From: Microbacterium sp.
Lineage (GTDB): Bacteria; Actinomycetota; Actinomycetes; Actinomycetales; Microbacteriaceae
Length of the DNA: 5,323 bases
Reading direction: 5' to 3'
Assembly (NCBI GenBank): GCA_029267645.1
Contig: JAJUIM010000153.1
Coordinates: forward strand, 1-5,323
Both the position numbers and the translations under genes were made by a program. Shown piece by piece: positions 1 to 5,224 of this stretch (position 1 is its first letter; every line of letters begins with the position of its first letter). A model generated the notes under the pieces. It saw nothing but the letters and a program-made list of their open reading frames with translations. It was not told the DNA's origin and did no database searches.

Positions 1-1377
1 CCCGTCGGTCGCGTCGATGACGCGCGCGGATCCGCCGTGCGCCTCCGCGATCGCCTCGACGATGTTGAGGCCGAGCCCGCTGCCGCCCGCGCGGGCGGAT
101 CCGCGGTGGAAGCGCTCGAAGACGGCGCGCTTGTGGTCGTCCGGCACGCCCTCGCCGGAGTCGCGCACCCAGAACTCGAGTCGGGATCCGGCGACGTGGC
201 AGCCGATGACGAGTCGGCCGCCGCCGTGGGTCACGCCGTTCTGCGCGAGCTGCAGCATCGCCTGCGTGATGCGCGCGGGATCGAGATCGACCACGAGCGA
301 CACGACGCCGCCGCGCTCGACATCGGCGCCCTCGATCGCCTGCGCCTTGCGGACGATCTGGTCCATGAGATCGGGCAGGTCGGTCGGGCGTCGCTCGAGC
401 GTCGTGGATCCCTCGAGCGCCGTGGCCTCCGACAGGTTCTGCACGAGCGCGTTCATGCGGTCGAGCTCGTCGACCGTGAGCGCCTGCGTCTCGCGCACGT
501 CCTGCGGATCCTCGGGATCCATGAGCTCGAGGTGCCCGCGCACGATTGTGATGGGGGTGCGCAGCTCGTGACGCACGTCGCTCACGAGCTGGCGCTGGGC
601 GCCGAGCGACGCGTCGATGCGGTCGAGCATGTCGTTCATGGTGCGCGCGAGCTCCGACACGTCGTCGCGGCCCTCGACGGGCAGGCGCTCCTCGAGATCC
701 TGCCCCGAGACGCGCTCGGCCGTCTCGCGCATCTGGCGCAGCGGCCGCAGCAGGCGGCCGGCCGCGAAGGCGCCCACGACGATGATCAGCACGATCATGA
801 CGCCCGACGCGACGAGATACGCCTGGCCGGGGCCGTTGATCTCGCGCAGCTCGGCCTCGAGGTCGTAGGCGATGACGAACAGGACCTCCTGGTCCTGCGC
901 GTCGGAGAGGACGATCGGCGTCACGAGGTACTGCCACAGCACGCCGTCCTCGGCGTAGCGGCCGAGGAACGCCTCGGATCCCTGCGATCGCTCGACGACG
1001 TGCTCGACGAAGTCTGGCCGCGACTGCAGCGGCACGTCGAGCTCGACGCCCGGCGTCCACGTGGGCACGCCGTCGATGATGCCGAGCACGCCCATGTTGT
1101 CGTCGGGGCTCACGCGCTGCACGACCGCCTCGAGCGCCTCCTCGGCCGTCGCGCCAGGGTCGTCCTCGAGCAGCGACGTCACGAGCACCTGCGCCGACTC
1201 GAGGTTCGTGCGCAGCAGCTTGTCGGTCGCGTCGAGGATCCGCTGCCGCTCGGCGATGTAGACGGTCGCGCCCACGCCCGCGAGGCCCAGGATCGCGGCG
1301 GCCGTGATGACGGCCATGAGCCGCACCCGCACCGACACGACGGGCAGCTTCCACCGCCCGCTCGTCCGCTTCGCCAC
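1..1377 (-). CDS. Sensor histidine kinase of a two-component system (C-terminus cut by the window edge)
   Basis: Membrane sensor kinase that should autophosphorylate on His and pass the phosphate to a response regulator. The 459 visible residues run unbroken from a GTG start to the window edge. Order of parts: TM1 about 17-40; extracytoplasmic sensor region about 41-185 with no domain I recognise; TM2 about 186-207; HAMP linker about 208-260; dimerisation/phosphoacceptor helix with SDVRHELRTPITIV, phosphoacceptor H270; ATPase domain with N-box QLAQNGVTHG (N380), G1 DSGEG (406-410), F-box FERFHRG (420-426) and G2 GGSGLGL (431-437). Only the end of the ATPase domain is missing. The N-box is slightly degenerate (QLAQNG for the usual NLxxNA) but keeps the Mg-binding Asn. 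The GTG is chosen because a -10-like hexamer lies 6 nt upstream, there is no Shine-Dalgarno, and the protein begins with a basic segment followed by TM1. No response regulator precedes it, so the partner is downstream past the left edge or unlinked. The family call is firm; the signal is unknown. Confidence 0.95.
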   Translation of the reverse strand, partial: MAKRTSGRWKLPVVSVRVRLMAVITAAAILGLAGVGATVYIAERQRILDATDKLLRTNLESAQVLVTSLLEDDPGATAEEALEAVVQRVSPDDNMGVLGIIDGVPTWTPGVELDVPLQSRPDFVEHVVERSQGSEAFLGRYAEDGVLWQYLVTPIVLSDAQDQEVLFVIAYDLEAELREINGPGQAYLVASGVMIVLIIVVGAFAAGRLLRPLRQMRETAERVSGQDLEERLPVEGRDDVSELARTMNDMLDRIDASLGAQRQLVSDVRHELRTPITIVRGHLELMDPEDPQDVRETQALTVDELDRMNALVQNLSEATALEGSTTLERRPTDLPDLMDQIVRKAQAIEGADVERGGVVSLVVDLDPARITQAMLQLAQNGVTHGGGRLVIGCHVAGSRLEFWVRDSGEGVPDDHKRAVFERFHRGSARAGGSGLGLNIVEAIAEAHGGSARVIDATDG

Positions 1378-1383
1378 GGTGCC

Positions 1384-1389
1384 AGTATC
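1384..1389 (-). promoter_or_regulatory. -10-like hexamer of a probable leaderless promoter, histidine kinase
   Basis: On the minus strand GATACT (4 of 6 matches to TATAAT) is followed by GGCACC and then the GTG start. A hexamer 6 nt before the start codon would place transcription start at the GTG itself, the usual leaderless arrangement in actinobacteria. No Shine-Dalgarno is visible and no convincing -35 is seen. Assignment is by pattern only. Confidence 0.6.
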
Positions 1390-1428
1390 GCGAATCGGGC
1401 GCGCGGATCCCGCCTCGCGACGCGAAAA

Positions 1429-1455
1429 TAAGAGCAGTCTCACGCGCTTCCGGCC
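1429..1455 (+). promoter_or_regulatory. Shared upstream box, copy A (possible response-regulator site)
   Basis: TAAGAGCAGTCTCACG, then TTCCGGCC a few bases on, beginning 59 bp before the kinase ATG at 1488. A matching block begins 59 bp before the next plus-strand gene (copy B at 2619). A short AT-rich patch (AAAATAAGA) overlaps its left end. The box lies between divergent genes, so it could act on the histidine kinase, on the APH-like kinase, or on both. Which regulator binds it, if any, is not shown by the sequence. Confidence 0.45.
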
Positions 1456-1473
1456 CCGTCCGGCGCGCGCCGT

Positions 1474-1481
1474 GGTGGAAT
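1474..1481 (+). promoter_or_regulatory. Weak Shine-Dalgarno or -10-like hexamer before the APH-like kinase
   Basis: Two readings overlap here. GGTGGA (1474-1479) could be a weak ribosome binding site 8 nt before the ATG. TGGAAT (1476-1481) could be a -10 hexamer exactly 6 nt before the ATG, the same spacing as at the other genes in the window. The second reading would make this mRNA leaderless. Neither match is strong. Confidence 0.35.
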
Positions 1482-1487
1482 CGGCGG

Positions 1488-2621
1488 ATGACCTCCCTCG
1501 ACGAGGCCGCGCTGCTGGCCGACGGCTTTGCGGTGCCGCGCGCGTCGCTCACGCCGCTCAGCCGCGAGCCGCTCGGCGACGGATCCGTCGCGGGGTTCCG
1601 CGTCGCGCACGACGACGGCCGCGCGTCGATCGCGTACGTCGACACGTCGCGGCGCCCCGTCGACCGCGAGACGGGTCTCGTGCTCGAGGGCGTCGCGCGC
1701 ATCTGGACGCACCCCGCGGATCCGCACCTGCCGGCGCTCGTGCCCGTCGCGTTCGGCGACGCGCTCGGGGTGCTGCTCGCCCGCCTCGGCATCGAGCTCG
1801 ACGGCCGGCAGGAGCTGCTCGCGTATCGCCCCGGTCGCCGCGCCGTCCTGCGAGCACCCACGACCCGCGGGCCCGTGTGGATCAAGGTCGTGCCGCCCCG
1901 CCGGGCGCAGCGCATCGTCGACGCGCACGCGGCGCTCGCCGCCGCGGGGGCGCCCGTGCCCGCCGTGCACGGGTGGTCGCCCGACGGCGTCATCGTCACG
2001 GCGCACGCACCGGGCGAGCCCGCGCTCGCCGCCGACGCGGATCCCGATGCCGTGCTGGGCGCCGTCGACGCGCTGCGGGAGCGGATCGCGACGGCCGACC
2101 TCGCCGAACCGGCGCGCGCCCGCACGCCCGCACGGCTGCGCTGGTACGCGCCGCGCGCGGCCGCAGAGCTGCCGGGCAGCGCAGACGCGGCCGAGCGGAT
2201 CCGTGCACGCTGCGAGGCCGCGCTGGCCGCGGATCCGCCCGAGCCGCGCCCCATCCACGGCGACCTGCACCTCGGACAGGTCTTCCTCGACGAGGCGCCG
2301 GGGGAGCCGCGGATCACGGGCCTCGTCGACGTCGATACGGCGGGGATCGGCGATCCCGACGAGGATCCCGCTGCGCTCGTCGCGCACACCGTCGCGAGCG
2401 CCCTCCTGACCGAGGGGCTGCCGGGCGAGGATCGCGTGTGGCGCCTTGCCGAGGCCGCGCACGCGCGGGCGGCGTCGCCGCGCGTCGACGCGCTGGCCGC
2501 GATCCACCTGCTCGGCCACGCGCTCGCCGCCGGCGTCGCGGGCGAGTCCCGGCGGGCCGCCCGGCTCATCCGCCTCGCCGACGCGGTCTCGGCGGGGAGG
2601 CGGATCCGGCGCGGGGAGTAA
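1488..2621 (+). CDS. APH-family (aminoglycoside phosphotransferase/maltokinase-fold) small-molecule kinase
   Basis: A 377-residue cytoplasmic protein of the protein-kinase-like APH superfamily, which moves the ATP gamma-phosphate to hydroxyls of sugars, antibiotics, choline or other small molecules; the substrate cannot be read from sequence. Residues about 1-105 form an N-terminal region with little similarity to classical APHs. The kinase part follows: candidate ATP-site Lys133 in VWIKVVPP; catalytic loop HGDLHLGQVFLD at 257-268 with catalytic Asp259; metal-binding Asp281 in GLVDVDTAGIGDPDEDPA. The usual Mg-binding Asn of the loop is Gln264. As I recall, HGDxHLGQ with Gln is the form in maltokinases (Mak/Pep2), so the enzyme is probably active and may sit nearer that branch than true aminoglycoside kinases. 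At 377 residues it is shorter than maltokinases (about 450). It ends 56 bp before the Pro-rich protein gene and shares an upstream box with it. It should not be read as a resistance gene on this evidence. Confidence 0.85.
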   Translation: MTSLDEAALLADGFAVPRASLTPLSREPLGDGSVAGFRVAHDDGRASIAYVDTSRRPVDRETGLVLEGVARIWTHPADPHLPALVPVAFGDALGVLLARLGIELDGRQELLAYRPGRRAVLRAPTTRGPVWIKVVPPRRAQRIVDAHAALAAAGAPVPAVHGWSPDGVIVTAHAPGEPALAADADPDAVLGAVDALRERIATADLAEPARARTPARLRWYAPRAAAELPGSADAAERIRARCEAALAADPPEPRPIHGDLHLGQVFLDEAPGEPRITGLVDVDTAGIGDPDEDPAALVAHTVASALLTEGLPGEDRVWRLAEAAHARAASPRVDALAAIHLLGHALAAGVAGESRRAARLIRLADAVSAGRRIRRGE

Positions 2622-2650
2622 GAGCCCTCTCACGAAGCGTTGCCGGCCCG
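2619..2650 (+). promoter_or_regulatory. Shared upstream box, copy B
   Basis: TAAGAGCCCTCTCACG, then TTGCCGGCCC a few bases on. The first three bases are the stop codon of the APH-like kinase. 14 of the first 16 bases equal copy A, and both boxes begin 59 bp before the next ATG. AGAG-CC-CTCT inside it is a short inverted repeat. The box and the 56-bp gap suggest the Pro-rich gene has its own promoter instead of depending only on read-through. Confidence 0.45.
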
Positions 2651-2663
2651 CTTATGCGACGAC

Positions 2664-2668
2664 GGGAG
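2664..2668 (+). promoter_or_regulatory. Ribosome binding site deciding the start of the Pro-rich protein
   Basis: GGGAG lies 9 nt before the ATG at 2678 and supports that start over the in-frame ATG at 2654, which has no Shine-Dalgarno and would add MRRREHGA. An overlapping NANNNT hexamer, GAGCAT (2666-2671), sits 6 nt before the ATG, so a leaderless start cannot be excluded. Confidence 0.45.
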
Positions 2669-2677
2669 CATGGAGCC

Positions 2678-3094
2678 ATGGCGAAGAAATGGATTGCGTA
2701 CGGCGTGACGGGCGCCCTCGGCATCGCCGTGCTCGGCGGCGGGGCTGTTGCGGCCGCGAACGCGATGGATCTGCGCACGACGACGGGCGACCTCATCGAC
2801 GACGGCGTCATCAGGGGCGACGCCCCCGCTCCGGCCGGCGACCTCACGACGCCGAGCCCGACGCCGACGAAGAGTGCGACGCCGAGCCCCACGCCGACGA
2901 AGAGCGCAACGCCGAGCCCGTCGCCCTCGCGCACGGCAGAACCGAAGCCGGAGCCCGCGCCCGAGCAGCAGCCGGATCCCGCGCCCGCTCCGGATCCGGC
3001 CCCCGCACCCGCCCCGGCGCCCGCGCCCGCTCCCGACCCCGTGCCGGTCTCGCCCGTGTCGGCGGCGTCCGTCGCGAGCGCCGCCTCCGACTGA
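2678..3094 (+). CDS. Small exported or membrane-anchored Pro-rich repeat protein, function unknown
   Basis: A 138-residue protein I cannot name. Residues 1-4 are basic (MAKK). Residues 5-29 are hydrophobic and Gly/Ala rich, a signal peptide or N-terminal anchor; A27-N28-A29 is a possible AxA signal peptidase site. A short folded-looking stretch follows, with MDLRTTTGDLIDDGVIRGD at 30-48. The rest is low complexity: tandem decapeptides TPSPTPTKSA (58-67 and 68-77) with a degenerate third copy TPSPSPSRTA (78-87), a Glu/Pro stretch, and a PAPAP/PDPAP run to about residue 126, then a Ser/Ala tail. This composition suits a wall-spanning, extended and possibly glycosylated surface segment. No LPXTG sortase motif, Cys lipobox or second membrane segment is seen. 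From memory, small Microbacteriaceae proteins with a similar ANAMDLRT-type post-signal segment exist; I give this little weight. It ends 9 bp from the convergent nadE stop. Confidence 0.8.
   Translation: MAKKWIAYGVTGALGIAVLGGGAVAAANAMDLRTTTGDLIDDGVIRGDAPAPAGDLTTPSPTPTKSATPSPTPTKSATPSPSPSRTAEPKPEPAPEQQPDPAPAPDPAPAPAPAPAPAPDPVPVSPVSAASVASAASD
2849..2938 (+). repeat. Three tandem 30-bp units coding TPSPTPTKSA-type decapeptides
   Basis: Unit 1 (2849-2878) and unit 2 (2879-2908) match at 27 of 30 bases and encode identical decapeptides. Unit 3 (2909-2938) is diverged and encodes TPSPSPSRTA. The period is a multiple of three, so gain or loss of a unit would keep the frame. All three differences between units 1 and 2 are third-position and silent, which suggests that the peptide is maintained. 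Confidence 0.85.
2939..3055 (+). repeat. C-rich low-complexity tract coding a Pro/Ala/Asp/Glu-rich segment
   Basis: The plus strand here is strongly biased to C over G because of CCC/CCG/GCC/GCG codons for alternating Pro and Ala. The encoded segment (residues about 88-126) contains EPKPEPAPEQQPDPAPAPDP and then a run of PA dipeptides. It is likely extended (polyproline-like) and may vary in length between strains. Confidence 0.75.
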
Positions 3095-3105
3095 CGGAGG
3101 CGCTC
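3076..3105. terminator. Hairpin between convergent genes, probable bidirectional terminator
   Basis: CGCCTCCG (3082-3089), loop ACTGA, CGGAGGCG (3095-3102) form a perfect 8-bp G+C stem. GAG (3076-3078) can pair with CTC (3103-3105) past a 3-nt bulge. The loop contains the TGA stop of the Pro-rich gene, and the outer right arm runs into the nadE stop (3104-3106). No T-tract follows on either strand, which is common for actinobacterial hairpin terminators. Function is inferred from position and stability. Confidence 0.6.
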
Positions 3106-5170
3106 AGCCCTCCGCGTGCTCGGGGAGGGCCTCGTCGAGCTCGGCGAGCCACGCGCGCGCGTTGCCGTCGCTCGGCGCGCGCCAGTCGCCGCGCGGCGAC
3201 AGGGATCCGATGTGCGACACCTTGGGCCCGTTCGGCACGGCCGAGCGCTTGAACTGCGCGAAGCCGAAGAAGCGGCGCAGGAACAGCCGCAGCCACCGCA
3301 CGATCGTCGCGAGGTCGTACTCGGGGCGGGATCCCTCGGGGAAGCCCGCGGGCCACGCACCGCGCGAGGCGTCGCCCCACGCGTGCACGGCGAGGAACGC
3401 GATCTTCGAGGGCCGCGTGCCGTGTCGCAGCACCTGCGCGAGCGCGAAGTCGTGCAGGTTGTACGGGCCGATCGTGTCCTCGGTCGACTGCACCTTGCCG
3501 TCCTGACCCGCGGGCACGAGTTCGGGCGAGATCTCGGTGTCGAGCACCGAGCGCAGCACGCGCGCCTCCTCCTCGGTCACGCCCTGGGTCTCGCCCTCCG
3601 AGACGACCCAGCGGATGAGGTGCTGGATGAGCGTCTTCGGCACGCCGCTGTTGACGACGTAGTGGCTCATCTGGTCTCCCACGCCGTACGTCGACCATCC
3701 GAGCGCGGCCTCCGAGAGGTCGCCGGTGCCGACGACGATGCCGCCGTTGTGGTTCGCGAGGCGGAAGAGGTAGTCGGTGCGCAGGCCCGCCTGCACGTTC
3801 TCGAACGTGACGTCGTAGACCTGTTCGCCCTGAGCGAACGGGTGCCCCATCTGCCGCAGCATCTCGGTCGCGGCTGGGCGGATGTCGATCGTCTCGGTCG
3901 TGGCGCCGACCGCGTGCGCGAGCGCGAGCGCGTTGCCCTTCGTGTGCTCGCTCGTCGCGAATCCGGGCATCGTGTAGGCGAGGATGTCGCTGCGCGGCCG
4001 CCCCATGCGATCCATCGCGCGGGCGATCACGAGCAGCGCGTGCGTCGAGTCGAGGCCGCCGCTCACGCCGATGACGGGGCGCGGGTCGCCGATCGCGCTG
4101 AGCCGCTGCACGAGCCCCGACACCTGGATGTTGAAGGCCTCGTAGCAGTCCTGCGCGAGGCGGGCGGGGTCGTCGGGCACGAACGGGAAGCGGTCGACGT
4201 GGCGGCGCAGGCCGATGTCGTGCTTCGGCGGGCGCAGCGTGAAGGGGATGCGGCGGAAGTCGTCGCCCGCCGCGAACGTGCGGCGGTTGTCGTCGAACGT
4301 GCCCTGCCGCAGGCGCTCCTGCCGCAGGCGATCGAGGTCGACGTCGGCGACCGACGCCGTCGTCTCGGTCGGGAAGCGCTCGGTGTCGGCCAGCAGCGTG
4401 CCGGCCTCGTAGATCATCGTCTGGCCGTCCCACGACAGGTCGTTCGTCGACTCGCCGAGGCCCGCCGCCGCGTAGGCGTAGGCCGCGAGGCACCGCGATG
4501 AAGCCGACTGCGCGAGCAGGCGCCGGTCGTCGGCGCGCGCGATCGTGATGGGGCTGCCCGAGAGGTTCAGCAGCACCGTGGCGCCCGCGAGCGCCGCGTG
4601 CGATGACGGCGGGATCGGCACCCACATGTCCTCGCACACCTCGGCGTGCACGACGAGGCCCGGCACGTCGCCCGCCTCGAAGAGCAGGTCGGGGCCGAAC
4701 GGCACCTCCGCGGCGCCGATCCGGATCGTGCCGCGCTGATCGTCGCCCGGCGCGTACCAGCGGCGCTCGTAGAACTCGCGGTAGGTCGGCAGGTACGACT
4801 TCGGTGCGACGCCCAGCACGACGCCGCGGTGGATCGCGACGGCGCAGTTGTAGATGCGCCCGCCGCGCGCGATCGGCGCGCCGACGACGAGCAGGGGCAG
4901 GATCCACTCCGACGCGTCGCGGATGCGCTCGATCGCCGCGAGCACGCCGTCGAGCACGACGTCCTGCATCACGAGGTCGTCGATCGCGTAGCCCGTGAGG
5001 CAGAGCTCGGGGAACACCGCGACCGCGACGCCGTCGTCGTCGAGCGCCTTCGCGGCGTCGACGACGGCCTGGGCGTTCGCAGCGGGATCCGCGACGGCGA
5101 CGGGGATGTGGCACGCCGCCACGCGGGCGAAGCCGTGCCGGTACGCGCTCATGAAGTCGAAGTCGGTCAC
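3104..5170 (-). CDS. nadE: Glutamine-dependent NAD+ synthetase
   Basis: Cytoplasmic enzyme of the last step of NAD+ synthesis: deamido-NAD+ is adenylated with ATP and amidated with ammonia released from glutamine and channelled between domains. 688 residues, close to the roughly 680 of the M. tuberculosis enzyme. The N-terminal nitrilase-type glutaminase has the triad E55 (AVFPELCLTGY), K124 (GVAPKSYLPTYREFYERRW) and C179 (VVHAEVCEDMW), each three higher than E52/K121/C176 in M. tuberculosis. The C-terminal synthetase domain has the PP-loop SGGLDS (370-375), VGTGDLSEAALGWSTYGVGD (480-499), and near the end FFGFAQFKRSAVPNGPKVS (634-652), a conserved NadE block. All key residues are intact. I chose GTG at 5170: a -10-like hexamer lies 6 nt upstream and the start fits the family. 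An ATG at 5248 gives a longer frame but would overlap the divergent gene, and the extra 26 residues do not look like the family. ATG at 5152 (FMSAYRHG) remains possible. Confidence 0.96.
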   Translation of the reverse strand: MTDFDFMSAYRHGFARVAACHIPVAVADPAANAQAVVDAAKALDDDGVAVAVFPELCLTGYAIDDLVMQDVVLDGVLAAIERIRDASEWILPLLVVGAPIARGGRIYNCAVAIHRGVVLGVAPKSYLPTYREFYERRWYAPGDDQRGTIRIGAAEVPFGPDLLFEAGDVPGLVVHAEVCEDMWVPIPPSSHAALAGATVLLNLSGSPITIARADDRRLLAQSASSRCLAAYAYAAAGLGESTNDLSWDGQTMIYEAGTLLADTERFPTETTASVADVDLDRLRQERLRQGTFDDNRRTFAAGDDFRRIPFTLRPPKHDIGLRRHVDRFPFVPDDPARLAQDCYEAFNIQVSGLVQRLSAIGDPRPVIGVSGGLDSTHALLVIARAMDRMGRPRSDILAYTMPGFATSEHTKGNALALAHAVGATTETIDIRPAATEMLRQMGHPFAQGEQVYDVTFENVQAGLRTDYLFRLANHNGGIVVGTGDLSEAALGWSTYGVGDQMSHYVVNSGVPKTLIQHLIRWVVSEGETQGVTEEEARVLRSVLDTEISPELVPAGQDGKVQSTEDTIGPYNLHDFALAQVLRHGTRPSKIAFLAVHAWGDASRGAWPAGFPEGSRPEYDLATIVRWLRLFLRRFFGFAQFKRSAVPNGPKVSHIGSLSPRGDWRAPSDGNARAWLAELDEALPEHAEG

Positions 5171-5171
5171 C

Positions 5172-5186
5172 GTGCCAGTCTGGCAC
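5172..5186. promoter_or_regulatory. Perfect 15-bp palindrome over the nadE promoter and start
   Basis: GTGCCAG-T-CTGGCAC, 7-bp arms around one central base, begins 2 bp upstream of the nadE GTG and covers its -10-like hexamer. It could be an operator for a dimeric repressor of nadE, or of both divergent genes. It does not look like the NrtR or NiaR sites that I know. Half of it is shared with the histidine kinase promoter, where no palindrome forms, so it may partly be promoter sequence. Confidence 0.4.
5177..5182 (-). promoter_or_regulatory. -10-like hexamer of a probable leaderless promoter, nadE
   Basis: Minus strand: CAGACT, GGCACG, then GTG. The 6-nt gap and the following GGCAC match the histidine kinase promoter. 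No Shine-Dalgarno precedes the GTG. No clear -35 is visible. Confidence 0.5.
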
Positions 5187-5212
5187 CCGGGCGGAATGTC
5201 AGAGGTCCGAAT

Positions 5213-5218
5213 TACCGT
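5213..5218 (+). promoter_or_regulatory. -10-like hexamer of a probable leaderless promoter, nuclease gene
   Basis: TACCGT fits the TANNNT -10 pattern and is followed by GGACGC and then ATG, again exactly 6 nt. There is no Shine-Dalgarno. With the nadE promoter this makes a compact 54-bp divergent region. Confidence 0.55.
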
Positions 5219-5224
5219 GGACGC

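Noticed and set aside
37..1431. Long open frame on the plus strand opposite the histidine kinase (464 codons)
   Set aside because: It is the antisense shadow of a clear histidine kinase; its translation is Arg/His/Asp/Ala-rich low complexity with no domain, as expected in high-GC DNA.
1378..1487. Possible riboswitch or small RNA in the divergent region
   Set aside because: Only 110 bp, filled by promoter-like elements and the shared box; no conserved aptamer or stable multi-stem fold is apparent.
1440..2633. Long minus-strand open frame opposite the APH-like kinase (397 codons)
   Set aside because: The plus-strand frame has the APH catalytic motifs and natural codon use; the minus frame has Arg/Gly-rich composition and no recognisable family.
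2654..2677. In-frame upstream ATG that would extend the Pro-rich protein by eight residues
   Set aside because: It has no Shine-Dalgarno, whereas ATG 2678 has GGGAG 9 nt upstream and gives a normal short basic n-region. Not fully excluded.
1304..3094. Single plus-strand frame of 596 codons that runs through to the Pro-rich protein
   Set aside because: Only its last 138 codons look like protein; the upstream part is Arg/Ala-rich out-of-frame reading of the APH-like kinase. The real start is ATG 2678.
3107..3130. Second possible hairpin, GCCCTC / GAGGGC with a 12-nt loop
   Set aside because: Short stem, long loop, and inside the nadE coding end; easily expected by chance in this composition next to the better 8-bp hairpin.
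3116..4501. Plus-strand 461-codon frame opposite nadE
   Set aside because: Antisense shadow with biased composition (Arg, Val, Glu, His) and no recognisable family.
2844..5186. Minus-strand 780-codon frame overlapping nadE in another frame
   Set aside because: It is a shadow of nadE: Arg-rich, no motifs, while the nadE frame shows a full catalytic triad and PP-loop.
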